Origin: Echria macrotheca
Lineage: Eukaryota; Ascomycota; Sordariomycetes; Sordariales; Schizotheciaceae
Length of the DNA: 64,000 nt
NCBI GenBank assembly: GCA_030411725.1
Contig: MU839828.1
Coordinates: forward strand, 372,001-436,000
Direction: 5' to 3'
This document shows positions 53,854 through 64,000 of this stretch, piece after piece; position 1 is the stretch's first letter, and the number at the start of each line of letters is the position of its first letter. The position numbers and the translations under genes were made by a program. Below the pieces are notes generated by a model. It searched no databases. It worked only from the letters and a program-made list of their open reading frames with translations, and had not been told where the DNA came from.

Positions 53854-54627
53854 ATGGGCCTCGCGCTGGCCAGGCTCATCTGCTTCGGTCTCTTCGTGCC
53901 TCTTTGGATCCCCGTCGCCGCAGCGGTAGGTGAATGCCGTGCGCGCAGTCTCGAGCTTTCTAACCTATTGCTAGTATCCCGGGCACGAATCGACCGATTC
54001 CCCGCCGATCCTGGACGGCTACGACAGCGATGATGTGCAATGGGAAATTGCTCTTGCCGACCAACTCCTCGACAACAGCACCCAGAGAGTCATCGCTCGG
54101 TCCAATGCCACCCATTCGGATCCTGTCCACGACATCGAGCACTAGGCGGTTCCCGCGGTGGACGACACCGTTGGTTTTTACTTGCAGGCCCCCGATTGGT
54201 GGAAGCCCCCTCCTACAGCCGTAGAGAAGTGCTTCGAAGCACACCATGCGCCGCTCAGACGTGTCAAGCAGGGTATTGAATACATCCGTCAGAAGCATGG
54301 TAAAGTCTACCTCCCCAACCGGAAAGACTGTTCTCGGGTCAGCTGTAGCTGGAAATCCGCCATCTTCTTGTGCAACGAGGTGGGTTGGCAACCTTACCCA
54401 CATGCATGGCAAAGGGAACTAGTCTGACCCGAGGATAGGCCATTCCAAACGGCGCATATTTAAAGAGCTGGGAACTGGTCGCCAAAGCGGCGGAGGCGCT
54501 CGTGAACGACTGCAGTTGTAGGTGCTGGATCGGGCCGCGCTGCGGCATCAAGCAGATCGGGATATCCGGCCAGTATTTCTTCTACAAAGGCTGGAGCGTC
54601 ATTGTACGCAGAGACACGACTTGTTGA
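53854..54627 (+). CDS. Small secreted cysteine-rich protein, with an in-frame UAG
   Basis: Exons 53854-53925, 53975-54379 and 54439-54627; introns of 49 and 59 nt run GTAGGT..GCTAG and GTGGGT..GATAG. The first exon is a signal peptide (F-G-L-F-V-P-L-W-I-P-V-A-A-A). The middle exon encodes an acidic propeptide-like part with two N-glycosylation sites (N-S-T, N-A-T), then TAG at 54143-54145, then in the same frame F-Y-L-Q-A-P-D-W-W-K-P and V-S-C-S-W-K-S-A-I-F-L-C-N. The last exon is cysteine-rich (D-C-S-C-R-C-W-I-G-P-R-C-G). Either the gene is dead, or a weak 57-nt intron (GTCATC..CACTAG) removes the stop, or the protein ends early. The three-part structure strongly suggests a recently functional gene. 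Family not recognised. Confidence 0.55.
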
Positions 54628-54786
54628 GGGGGCGTGGGGATGAGTAACCTGGGCGGCGTAGGCACTACACAGTAGCTTCAGACAACAGTAATACGGTACA
54701 CTTATCTAGCAACCCGCAGTTCTTGGAGACAACGCAGTGCGGTTGTTGCTAGATTTTTCAAGGCCGTTGCAAGAGGAATTGAACGA

Positions 54787-55827
54787 TTATTCCAGTTCAT
54801 TGGTCAAAGTTAACACTACATTGCAGTCCTTTGCCAATCGAAGCGCCATTATCAACGGCAAAAAGCACGCTCAGCATTTGAACTGTCGCGGGTGAGTTGT
54901 GGATTTCCAAAGTCGGGCGATCGGCTGGGACACTTACAACTTTCGGCCCTGGGACGACATAATTGTTGAGGTTTCCGCTGTAGATCTGCAAGGACTGTTA
55001 ATGGCTGTTTCCGGTGTCAGATTCATCGTTCTACCCACATTCACCGTGTATCCAGGATCGGTAGATTTAAAGGCACCCGGAATCAGGGCAGTCGGAGACG
55101 GGGTGGTGCTTCCGCCATTGGTGATCTTGACCTGAGCGCAGCTGATGTAGAACTGCGGCGCCGCGCCGGGGTTGTGGAGTCCGAGCTGTTGGATGCGAAG
55201 GAGGTACTCGCCATCTGGGATGCACTTTGGGATAGTCGACGAGTAGGAGTCTGTCAATGCTGTTAGCTGCTCTGTACACCGAATTGCAGGAATAGACAAG
55301 GGACGGCTCACTCTTGAGTGTCCAACTAGATCCGACCGGACCTGCGGTTTGTTAGCGCCAGCCATGGTGACGGTGCATCAAGAGATGGATTACGTACCCC
55401 AGTCGAAGATCTTGAACCATGGACCGCTACCGTCGTAGTCGGCTACCGAGCCCGGCGCTTTTGACATGTACCTTTTCGTCCCGTCAGCCTTTATTGTCTA
55501 CCGGGATGTCTGGGCGAGATCGACGGACAAGGAAGTGGGACCAGCATGGTACACGGCCGTGTCGAGGTAAAAGGTAAAGTCGTCGCCCGCCTTCATCGTC
55601 AGAGTCTTGGTCCCGTTGCTGACGAGCCCGCCGACATTGCATCGCAAGTCCGTTGACGCCAAGTCCGTCACTGGCCCATTCTGGAGCCACGAAGGGTTCG
55701 TGTTCTTGCGGATGTAGTCCCATAGCGCGTACTTGGTACTTCCCGTGCCGAACTGTTGGAAGATGTAGTGTGCCGAGACAGTCTCAGCTCCCAGCACGGC
55801 TGCGGCGACGATGGCGGTGACCTTCAT
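54787..55827 (-). CDS. AA9 lytic polysaccharide monooxygenase (234 aa)
   Basis: Six exons: 55827-55529, 55471-55398, 55341-55312 (30 nt), 55250-55039, 54985-54938 and 54828-54787. The joins give A-G-P-T-S-L-Y-M-S-K-A-P-G-S-V, F-D-W-G-P-V-G-S-S-W and P-G-Y-T-V-N-I-Y-S. The signal peptide ends S-A, leaving His1 (H-Y-I-F-Q-Q-F), the copper-binding histidine brace; the second histidine is in V-Y-H-A-G-P, and the axial Gln-x-Tyr is P-Q-F-Y-I-S-C-A-Q. The enzyme oxidatively cleaves cellulose or related glucans outside the cell. The end V-P-G-P-K-V-D-C fits the family; the last intron (109 nt) and 14-residue tail are the least certain part. No CBM1. Confidence 0.9.
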
Positions 55828-56658
55828 GGTGGTTATGAACTCTCAAGATGCCAAGAACGACAAGGGACGGCACGAACTCCGCTTCGGTACGGGTTGTAAG
55901 CGGGCACGGTACGGCAGTTAAGGCGGAGGATGAGCAGACAGAAGGCGAGCGGGCCGCGACGGGGCCCTATTTAACACTTGCAGACTGCATGAATACGTGC
56001 GAGTCCAGATGCCAGGTTTCGAACGGACTTGCGACGTGGGGTACAGAAAGACAAGAAGTTCGGAGTGACGGTTCCGAGTGGTCGATGAGATTGGAGTGCA
56101 ATATACATTATCCGGCAGTTGTGCTGTACTTCAATATCCCACTGCAACTCGACGGCGGATGACGAGCCCGGCACGCCGTCAGCGGCCATGGGATCCCGGG
56201 TGCGTTACCTCTCAGATATTACACCTCACCAGGAGTGTGTCCGGTTGGGCAACCGGGTGGAATACCGGCGACACCCAGAGTGACCCAGATGAGCCCGGCG
56301 AGTAGTCTCGTTCGTCATGTGGAGTGCATTAGCGAACTGATCTCCCCGGATTTTGGAGGACAGAATCCCAGGTTGTTTCCGTCTCGGCCGCTTGGCGATC
56401 TGAAGTTCGGCGCCGACCCCGGCGACCGTTGTGGGAGTTTGCATGGGATGAAAAGAAAGCGCCCGCGTCTTTATTACTCGCGTACGCCATGCAACCGTTA
56501 GGCACAGTCGCAACGCTCTAAACTCTGTGTTATATAGGACTAATCTGGGCACACGAAATTTCTTTTTTTGTACCTCGCCTACCTAGAAACGTAACGCCAC
56601 TTGCCGAGCTGTAAAACGTCCAGATCAACTCCTTTTCGCCTTCGTTCTGTTCCTAACC
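55828..56658. other. Intergenic, nothing recognised
   Basis: 830 bp between the AA9 start and the GNAT stop; no repeat or domain. Confidence 0.45.
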
Positions 56659-57261
56659 TCAAGCCGCCACAGCCACCGCCTGCTCCAACACCCTTTCCGG
56701 CATCTGGACAGTCCCTGTATGCACTCCCAGCTCCTTCTCCAACACCTCAAAGTGCAAATCCTCCTGCAGCGCCGCGCCCTCGGGCAATTCGTGGTGTGGA
56801 AACGGTCGTTCCTCGCCCGTCTTTTTGTAACCGCGACGCATGTACCAAGCGATAAGCTCCTTGCGCGTCCAAATCACACTCATCTCCATCTTCTTGATGC
56901 CCCATTGCTTGCGACAGTAGTCCTCGGCGTGGGCGAGAACCTGGCGACCGAGACCGCCGGCCTGTCGGCGCGGGTCGACGGCAAACATGCCGAAGTAGGC
57001 CACGTCGGAGTTGAGCTTGAGGACTTCGCAGCAGCCGACGAGGACGCCTCGGGCATCGGTCGCCATCAGGACGGCGCTGTTGGGCTTGGTGATTTTCTCG
57101 GTGATGCCCTGGACGTCGATGCGATCTCCGGTCAACAAATCGGCTTCTGTGGTCCATCCTTGTCGACTTGACTCTCCTCGGTACGCCGACTGCACCAGGG
57201 GCTGGATGATGGCGGCATCTTCTGGCGTCGCGACGCGGAACTGGAGTGCTGCGGTGGCCAT
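56659..57261 (-). CDS. GNAT-family N-acetyltransferase (200 aa)
   Basis: Intronless ORF from ATG 57261 (the frame extends upstream to 57444, but that part looks like leader). Starts F-R-V-A-T-P-E-D-A, has F-G-M-F-A-V-D-P-R-R-Q-A-G-G-L-G-R-Q-V-L (strand 4 and the acetyl-CoA loop), and W-Y-M-R-R-G-Y-K-K-T-G near the end. All are typical of soluble GNATs. The substrate is unknown. Confidence 0.88.
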   Translation of the reverse strand: MATAALQFRVATPEDAAIIQPLVQSAYRGESSRQGWTTEADLLTGDRIDVQGITEKITKPNSAVLMATDARGVLVGCCEVLKLNSDVAYFGMFAVDPRRQAGGLGRQVLAHAEDYCRKQWGIKKMEMSVIWTRKELIAWYMRRGYKKTGEERPFPHHELPEGAALQEDLHFEVLEKELGVHTGTVQMPERVLEQAVAVAA

Positions 57262-58006
57262 GGCGGTCTTTCGGTGGGCGGTTTGCGAGATTAAAATGCC
57301 GATTGAGTTTGACGGCGGGAATCTCGAAACCTTATATCCTGGAAGGAGCGACGCGACGGTGGAACTCAGTGGCAAATTCAAGGGGGCAGACGGGTGGGGC
57401 CGGCGCCGAGTATGGGCCGATGCCGGTTCATTTTTGGTCGGCATGTCAACTCAGCGCCCTGCGTTTGACATTTCGGTTGCTCCGTTCTTCACGTCTTCCG
57501 TCGCTGCGCCGCTTTGCAGACATTTCCTCGGCTGCCGGCATGTCCGACAGCTCGGCCGAAGCCCAGCACCGATATTCGATCACGTTCTGTCGTCCAATTG
57601 CTCAGCCAAGGGAATAGACCATTTTTATTTTCCCCATGGGTAAGTAAATCGTCCTTTCAGGGCACAAAGATCTCCCGAACACAACACCGCTGCCGTTGAC
57701 GGATGTGCATCATCTAGGTACAAGTACATGTGCAATGCTCCCCTCGACCCCCCGCTAATACAAGAAAAAGTCAGCCTCTTTTTTCACCAAGTCCAATGAT
57801 ATGACATCTATCCACGCCATCAACACGACAAAGGTAATGTTTATCGTGACGGCAAGTATTTGACGATGTCGCGGTTGCAGCACGCCCGATCTTAGCGCAT
57901 CAAATTTCACTGCAGAGAACCGCTCTTCCGCCGTCAGGGGTCTTTCTAAGAAACAAAACTAGGTAGTGCATGAGATCCCCCGCTAATGTTCCAGCTTGTT
58001 AAATCT
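57262..58006. other. Intergenic, nothing recognised
   Basis: 745 bp upstream of the minus-strand GNAT. No motif or repeat seen. Confidence 0.45.
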
Positions 58007-58541
58007 TCAGGAAAATGGTAGCCTTGAAGCATGATGTTGAGATATTTGAGAGATATGCTCCTTGCTCAATTTGCCCCCGATGATATCTGAACTCGGGCCC
58101 CGAAGAAGGTCTGGGAATCCATACCACTGACGACTCGAGGCACACACGCTGACCGCAGCGATGGAGGATGTCAATTCCGCAAAGGGAAAGGGGCCAAGAT
58201 CCTCACTCTCACCACTGTCGTCCACAGCATCAACGAAGATGCGCGTGGCCGGTGTTTCGCTCGCATTCGCAATCTCATTTAAGAAGGATCGAAGGTCTTG
58301 CACCTACCACTCGAACTGTTGCAGTATCTGCCCTCCGGGCATCGGGATCCCCTCACCCACACCGCACGCCTTTCGGGGTTTTCAGCCAGTTATGGTACAT
58401 TGGATGATCCAGCAACCATTCGCATGTCCCGGAAGACCGTGATCCTCCGAGATTTCTGATGCGTCTGCAGGTTTGCAAGCTGGGATAGTCGGGGGTCTCG
58501 ACGATCGCACCACGCTCTTCCTGCACCGCTGGTGTCGGCAT
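58007..58541 (-). pseudogene. NACHT/NLR-type NTPase relic
   Basis: Two frames on the minus strand carry parts of a fungal STAND protein. At 58541-58353, T-C-E-W-L-L-D-H-P-M-Y-H-N-W-L resembles the segment just before the P-loop in NACHT proteins. At 58303-58007, A-T-R-I-F-V-D-A-V-D-D-S-G resembles the Walker B strand (usually F-I-D-A-L-D-E-C). The Walker A loop and everything downstream are missing or out of frame. NACHT proteins work with HET domains in fungal incompatibility and immunity; an intact HET gene lies 0.8 kb away. Confidence 0.6.
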
Positions 58542-59318
58542 GGGGGCCTTCTTTGGAAGGGGCTTCTCTGGAAAGTCACCATGTCCCCTCTCGAACGGCC
58601 AGCACCACTATCCAGTAAGAACACCAGACGACAGAGCCCGCGGAGTCTTTTTGGGGCTGGTGCTTCGCTTGTTGTCATTACCTACGAGGAAGGCCTGCGG
58701 TTCGTCAATGTTCCGGTCCCATGGGCACTCCGTGAATGCGAAATACCCTACTGACCACTGCCTTTGGAGCTTGTTCATCCGCCAGCTTCGCTGATCCGGC
58801 CTTCGTGCGGGGTCGCAGTCTGGTTTTGGTCCGGGACCCTGTTTTTGGAAGTCGGGCCACAAACCTGAGCCAGTTAGGCCAGGAACACATGTAACTGTCA
58901 CACACGGCCATGGGTGATTGGCCGAAATCCACCACCAGTGGACTGAAGACACCCAGTAGCCGACCGCCACAGGTCCCAGGCTCTAAGAGAGGCGCGTTAA
59001 GTGCGGCAGCTGGCCCTATGTTTCAGATGATGGAGGGTTGAAGCTGAGGACCCAAAGGGCCTGTCTTCCATCCTGCTTCAAAACCCTTGACCTTTCTTGG
59101 ACACCGTCAAGGAGTGAGCGCTTTCCATCCTCAACTCCATCGAGCCCGAGAAAAAGATATCTGGAGAATTTTTCTGAGACAACCATTCAAAGGACGTTCC
59201 CCTCTTCGCAACCCAGCACACGTAGCCGCTACAAACCAATTTTAGCTGGTCATCCTGCCAGACGTCAATCCGTTCAGCACAACTTGTCGCCTCGATCGCG
59301 ACATCGCCAAACACCGCC
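58542..59318. other. Intergenic, nothing recognised
   Basis: 780 bp between the NACHT relic and the HET gene. Overlapping ORFs without motif. Confidence 0.4.
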
Positions 59319-61487
59319 ATGCACCTCCTCAACGTGCGAACACGAAGAATCGAAGAGTTCTACGGAAAGACGATCCCAAAATACGCAATCCTGTCGCACA
59401 CATGGGGGCGCCACGAGATCTCATTCCAGGCGATGCAATCGTATGGCGCCCGGTACAAACGATGGCCGCGAAAACTCTCGGGCCTCTGTATGCAGGCTGC
59501 GGCCGATGGCATCGACTATGTCTGGATCGATACGTGCTGCATAAACAAGAAAGACCTCGTCGAGCTCAGCGAGTCTATCAACTCCATGTTCACCTGGTAC
59601 CAAAAAGCCACCGTGTGCTACGTCTACCTCGCCGACGTCCAGCTCGAGTCCGGAGGGAAAACTGGCACGAACTGGCGTGCCTTTCGCCGAAGCCGCTGGT
59701 TCACGAGGGGCTGGACCCTGCAAGAGCTGCTCGCTCCCGACCAAATGAAGTTCTACGACTCCGAGTGGACCTTCTTCGGTACCAAACGCGAGCTTTCGGC
59801 CAAACTGCAAGCCATCACCAATATACCGCGGAGCTTCATCCTCGGCGCGACACCCGTGAGCGAAGCCAGCGTGGCCCAGCGCTTCTCGTGGGTCGCCAGC
59901 CGCGAGACCACCCGGGTCGAAGACATGGCCTACTGTCTGCTGGGGCTCTTCAACGTCAACATGCCCATGATCTACGGCGAGGGTGAAAAGGCCTTTGTGC
60001 GTCTGCAGCACGAGATTATGAAGGTCCATAGGGATCAGTCCATCCTGGCCTGGGGTTTCGACGTGGACGATGAAGGCAATCTCCGCACCAACCTCCAACA
60101 AAACCAAACCGAGGTCCTTGCCACACGCCCACAGCAGTTCCGCCACTGCGGCAGGCTCGTCAAGAGCCAGAATTTCCGGTCCCAGAACACCTTCGAGTGG
60201 CTGACGGGCACCCTGAAACTCCAGCTCACCCTATACACCGACCCCGACGACGGGGAAGCGTACGGACTGCTCAACTGCGGCCACGAGGCGACCCTGGACA
60301 AGGTTGTGGGATTGGCCCTCGTTAAGCTGCCTGCCGAGGGATCTGACTGCTACACCCGTAAACCAGGGAGCTCCCCGAAACTCGTCAGTTACCGCCAGCA
60401 CAGCGCTGCCAACATGCTGCAGCCGCAGGTGGTCCAGCTGATGGGCTCAGCGCCGCGGAACCCCCATAACATCCAGTCGTGGATCTATCTAGAGGAGCCT
60501 GTGGTCCCCTTCGAAAAATACTCCTTCTCTCTGACCCAGGTCCTGCCGGCAGCTGCGTGGAAGCAACATCGCGATATGATCGACACCTCGGTCACGTCTG
60601 AACCCATTGCGGTATCTGAACCTCCCCCCGAACCAAAGTCCGGATCCGCGTCCGAGCCCGAGCCCAAGCCCGAGCCCGAGCCCGAGCCTGACCCTGAGCC
60701 CGGCGCCATTACCGTTGCCGATCAAGGCACCAGGGAGGTGAATAAACCCGGCACTAATAACCGCGAGTCTGTCTTCTACCTCCGGTACCGGTATACGCAA
60801 TACGGCTCCTCTGCGCAGCCCGAAGACGACTTTGTCGTGCGCGTGGAACTTGACCGGGCGCATCGACCAAAACCGATGTCGAGAGTTTCGGTGAACCGCG
60901 TACCGCGGAAGCTGGAGCTGCAAGATTATGTGCGCACCGCGGCCGAGTTCGACGCCGAGGAATTGCACCAGTACACCGACCGGGCGGAGAGCGACGAACT
61001 CGTCGTGGCGGTACACCTGTGGCTGCGGCCCATGGCCGGCCAGCCCGTCTTTGTGCTCGAGCTCTCAGCCGGTGAGCGGTCTGGACACGAGCCGAACCGG
61101 GATCAACTGCTGTGGCAGCTGACGGGGTTGCATCCGGCGTTGCGGTTGCCGCATTATGAGTCGGAGACCGCTGGCCTGGGCGATTTGGTGGTAGGGTGCT
61201 GTGTAGTGGGGACGATAACGTTTCTGCCTCCGTGGTTAGTATGGAAGCTCTGGCTGGTGTGGAGGGTCTGTGCTGGCCTCGGGAGTCTCGCCCTCGGTGA
61301 AGGATCTTCCTGGGTTACCATGCTTTTCCTCATGCCCATTTGGTGGCTTCTCAGGTTATTATGGTTTTTAGTCAGGGCGGCATGGTTTCTGGCCATGTTA
61401 ACCGTGCTTTTGTACCTGCCCTTCGCGGTCTATAGGTCTGGGGGGATGCTTGTCAGGCGTTTTGTCGCCGAGTTTTGGCAGCTATGA
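59319..61487 (+). CDS. HET-domain protein with membrane-like tail (722 aa)
   Basis: An intact intronless ORF. The HET domain fills residues ~20-160: A-I-L-S-H-T-W-G-R-H-E-I-S-F, D-Y-V-W-I-D-T-C-C-I-N-K and R-W-F-T-R-G-W-T-L-Q-E-L-L-A-P, followed by M-A-Y-C-L-L-G-L-F-N-V-N-M-P-M. A linker near residues 445-465 is an acidic Pro-Glu repeat (P-E-P-E-P-E-P-D-P-E-P), encoded by a six-base tandem repeat at about 60655-60705. The last ~100 residues are strongly hydrophobic and Trp-rich (V-T-M-L-F-L-M-P-I-W-W-L-L-R-L-L-W-F-L), suggesting one or more membrane helices. HET domains act as death switches in vegetative incompatibility; a membrane tail could be the effector part (inference). Confidence 0.9.
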   Translation: MHLLNVRTRRIEEFYGKTIPKYAILSHTWGRHEISFQAMQSYGARYKRWPRKLSGLCMQAAADGIDYVWIDTCCINKKDLVELSESINSMFTWYQKATVCYVYLADVQLESGGKTGTNWRAFRRSRWFTRGWTLQELLAPDQMKFYDSEWTFFGTKRELSAKLQAITNIPRSFILGATPVSEASVAQRFSWVASRETTRVEDMAYCLLGLFNVNMPMIYGEGEKAFVRLQHEIMKVHRDQSILAWGFDVDDEGNLRTNLQQNQTEVLATRPQQFRHCGRLVKSQNFRSQNTFEWLTGTLKLQLTLYTDPDDGEAYGLLNCGHEATLDKVVGLALVKLPAEGSDCYTRKPGSSPKLVSYRQHSAANMLQPQVVQLMGSAPRNPHNIQSWIYLEEPVVPFEKYSFSLTQVLPAAAWKQHRDMIDTSVTSEPIAVSEPPPEPKSGSASEPEPKPEPEPEPDPEPGAITVADQGTREVNKPGTNNRESVFYLRYRYTQYGSSAQPEDDFVVRVELDRAHRPKPMSRVSVNRVPRKLELQDYVRTAAEFDAEELHQYTDRAESDELVVAVHLWLRPMAGQPVFVLELSAGERSGHEPNRDQLLWQLTGLHPALRLPHYESETAGLGDLVVGCCVVGTITFLPPWLVWKLWLVWRVCAGLGSLALGEGSSWVTMLFLMPIWWLLRLLWFLVRAAWFLAMLTVLLYLPFAVYRSGGMLVRRFVAEFWQL

Positions 61488-62188
61488 GCCGTAGCCAGTT
61501 TTTGTATAGCTCTTCGCCCATCATGTCACGGGTATGCCAGCGCCCTAGTCAGCTGAGAGTAGGCTGTCGAAAAACGCACGTTCTGGGGCCATGCAGGTTG
61601 AAGTACCCGTGGAGTTCAAGGTGTCTCTCCACATTGAATGAGATGCATTTCCAAGCGCCCGAGGCCGTCGAGCACAGCACACCACATCCAGAAGATATGG
61701 GGCGTGGGCGGAGCTGAGCCGTGACGAGAATTAGAGACCTGTAGGCACGATAACCGAAGACAAAAGGGGTTCCGCTGCACTTGAAGGGCAAGAGCCTTGG
61801 ACAGAATGATGACACCACCAGTCCGTCCTCGTAATGATACGGAGACAATAAATGTGATTGCTTACTTGCTGAAGCCAAGTAAATCAAAGAACCGTCACGT
61901 TCGGAATCGGACCCTCTTATACGGAAAACTAAAGACAAAGAAAGACCCCGGTTACAAGCACCTCGATAAACCCGATAAGGATCGATACGCCTACCCCCGC
62001 GAGGACGGATACTTACACCCTCGATTTCGGAGGGGGTTAGGGTTTGCAAAGCAGGCCGTCACTAGATCTACTAGGATGGCCCAGACCACGCGCTAGCCGG
62101 GGTCCCTAGCTCTATCCTCCAATGGCGCTTTTGGCCCCCGAGCTTCCCAACTTCATCCCCCAAACCACACCGCCTCGACATCGACAAA
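61488..62188. other. Intergenic, nothing recognised
   Basis: 700 bp between two plus-strand genes; no repeat or domain. Confidence 0.45.
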
Positions 62189-63185
62189 ATGTTTTTTGCG
62201 ACCAAGGAGATCACCAGCGACAACTGGATGGAACCCTACGAAAGGGGGAAAACCATCGCTGCGTTCGGCAAAGCCTTTGACAAATTCAACAAGACGGAAA
62301 ACGCCAAGAGAGACGAGCTCATCCCCGAGCTCGCCAAAACCATCGCCGCCGAGATGGCACCGTTGCTCACCAGAGAGCACAAGGGACCCATCGGAACCAA
62401 GCGCACCAGGAATATCTGGCAGGCCTTCATGCACTGCGTCGTCAGCGTTCCTTGTGGCCAGCGGGTTGCCTACCTCTTTCCGCTCGTGATCCAGGAGCTC
62501 ACCGCGTTTCCCTTCTGGAAAGACCTTCCCGGCATGGATTTTGTCTTGCGCTATCTGTCCACCGGTTTGTGAAATCTGTTTTTGCGGACTCCGTTCGTTT
62601 TTGTCTGACCAGTACCCCCACCCCCCAGATCCCTGGATGGTCTTTGGTCCAGAGGCCGACCCGGATGATCCGCCGTCGGTCCCCGAAGACTATCCGATCG
62701 AGGAATATCTGAGTCTTGTGTCTCTTGACGCCCGCTTGACCGGGATGGAGATCTCAAAAGATCCGTGCCACCCTTTGCGGACGATCAGGTTCGGTCTGGA
62801 GGATTCTAGACAGATGGCAGTTGGCGAGACGTACTTCGAGAGCAGGATCGACGCGGCTTGCGAGTACATCTGCCGAGCGATGCTGACTATTTATGATTGG
62901 TGCAAGGAGGGACTCAAGGCATCCGCTGATGACGAGGATGCGGAGTGGGAGTACGGCAGTGGTGATTTGTTTCCGGGGAAGATGGGGTACACCCTCGAGC
63001 GATGGAGATTCTGGAGGAAACGCCTTGAGGAGCTCCAGCCGCTTGTCACTGGATCCTGCCTGTCAATGGTCAATATCACAATCGGCAGAATGGACCAGGT
63101 AGAGGCCCCGGTAGTGACGGTGTTGGATATTGAGCTTTTTGGTGAGCCCTGCCAAATAGTTGCTGCATTCCCCCCCATGCGCTAG
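62189..63185 (+). CDS. DUF3632-like protein (310 aa)
   Basis: Exons 62189-62564 and 62629-63185; the 64-nt intron runs GTTTGT to CCCAG, and the join reads R-Y-L-S-T-D-P-W-M-V-F-G. The C-terminal part with F-P-G-K-M-G-Y-T-L-E-R-W-R-F-W-R-K-R-L matches what I recall of fungal DUF3632 proteins (L-E-R-W-x-F-W-x-x-R). No signal peptide or membrane span. The family has no known function; members often sit in accessory regions. Confidence 0.65.
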
Positions 63186-63675
63186 TTCACATCGACTTTC
63201 GACTACCTAATTTGGGGGAGTTTCAAGTTCCCGTCGGCATCATGGGCGCGAAATTAACGCCTGTTCTGGACACAACCACTGTGAATGATCATGAGATCTG
63301 CGACAGCCCGGACTGCGACTTCCCTGGACTGCGCGTTTGACTTGGCAGGTATAACTTGTGAGGTAGCCGCTGAAGAGGGAATGATAGAATCAACACCTGG
63401 GCCCGGATCCTGTCGCACGAAAGCTTGCCATTTTGTCCGTCTTCCGAACGGCTCCTGGAGTGCACCGAGCGCCATCGCGACGGGCGGTACTACCTGTTAG
63501 TTTCAGCGGTCAGATCGGCTTGGAACTCACGGACTTCGTCTTTATCCTCAACGATACAAGTACCCTAGAGACTTTTTCTCAGCCTAGGTCCCGCCAATCC
63601 AGTCTCCATAATAAGCTCCGCAGTTCCCATCTCAACTCTTTCATCCTATTTGTTTGCACCATTCCGGCATTCAAC
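63186..63675. other. Intergenic, nothing recognised
   Basis: 490 bp, ending in a pyrimidine-rich leader before the ORF at 63676. Confidence 0.4.
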
Positions 63676-64000
63676 ATGCCGCTTCAGGGTGTTCCTATGG
63701 CTTGGCAACAGGCTCTCGAAGGTCTAGCTTGGTCCGAGTATCTGCGGGCAGACCTCGAGGTGACCTTGCCCCTTTCCCTTTCCCTGACAAGCTCGTGCCG
63801 CAACAGCGATTTGACTGGACCCTCTCCAGAGTCCGGACGCAACCCCGCTGGTGGGACTGATCAACCACGACCATGCCACGAAGGAAGCGCTAGCGAATCT
63901 GGGCGCGTCCTTGGCGACGAGGAGACGTCTGCCGAATTGGTCGTAGCTAGATGTGGGTATGTATTTGCTGCCCCCACAGGGCTAGTCGGGCACGAAACGG
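63676..64000 (+). CDS. Possible 5' exon of a gene running off the window
   Basis: From ATG 63676, after a C/T-rich leader, the frame stays open for 108 codons to the window edge. A GTATGT donor near 63958 suggests the exon may end there. The sequence (M-A-W-Q-Q-A-L-E-G-L-A-W-S-E-Y-L) has no domain I recognise. It could be a chance ORF. Confidence 0.3.
   Translation, partial: MPLQGVPMAWQQALEGLAWSEYLRADLEVTLPLSLSLTSSCRNSDLTGPSPESGRNPAGGTDQPRPCHEGSASESGRVLGDEETSAELVVARCGYVFAAPTGLVGHET

Noticed and set aside
59421..60146. 241-aa minus-strand ORF
   Set aside because: Shadow of the HET coding sequence.

Overview
The window looks like nuclear DNA of a filamentous ascomycete (Pezizomycotina, most likely a sordariomycete). 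The evidence is genes split by many short introns (46-109 nt, GTxxGT donors, CTAAC/CTGAC-like branch sites), HET-domain proteins, a NACHT-type relic, an AA9 lytic polysaccharide monooxygenase, a LysM/CBM18 secreted protein, a secreted GMC oxidoreductase and a cytochrome P450. No rRNA, tRNA, CRISPR or bacterial-style operon was seen. Exon joins were worked out by hand from splice sites, reading frame and protein continuity. No database search was possible, so family names rest on recognised motifs.

Layout. 1-17.5 kb is ordinary gene space: a DUF6536 membrane protein cut by the window edge, a GT69/CAP59-type mannosyltransferase, an unknown multi-pass membrane protein, a secreted GMC oxidoreductase, an F-box-like protein, and a divergent pair of UDP-glucose 6-dehydrogenase and an SQD2-like GT4 glycosyltransferase. 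A MITE-like element and a ~120 bp dispersed repeat lie here, and each has a second copy near 39-40 kb.

18.1-34.3 kb is the striking part: a cluster of about 14 genes, damaged genes and relics of one small-protein family, all on the minus strand. Members share two knuckles of the form H-x2-HGG-x(n)-C-x2-C, spaced 23-26 residues apart, and a second block near the C-terminus (G-D-A-T ... hydrophobic-GG-E). I do not recognise this family. Copies range from clean ORFs (copies 2, 3, 7, 14) through spliced or degenerate ones to single-exon relics. Two neighbouring copies (11 and 12) carry the same in-frame UAG in the same 12-nt context, followed by 53 and 60 further open codons that still encode the family's C-terminal block. 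That fits either stop-codon readthrough or a nonsense mutation older than the duplication. The cluster is interrupted by a secreted protein resembling the C-terminal region of subgroup-C GH18 chitinases, whose 3' end is the first unit of a tandem repeat, and by a truncated GH5 glucanase.

35-64 kb returns to mixed gene space: an APH-type phosphotransferase, two GNAT acetyltransferases, a frameshifted HET pseudogene with a MITE just upstream, a 2-oxoglutarate oxygenase, two membrane proteins, the LysM-CBM18-LysM protein, a pisatin-demethylase-like P450, a small secreted cysteine-rich gene with an in-frame UAG, the AA9 enzyme, a NACHT relic beside an intact HET gene with a membrane-like tail, and a DUF3632-like gene.

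Taken together, the window combines cell-surface glycan genes, secreted wall- and plant-polymer-acting proteins and self/non-self recognition genes, with a fast birth-and-death small-protein family in the middle. Many pseudogenes, truncations and repeats mark it as a dynamic accessory-type region.
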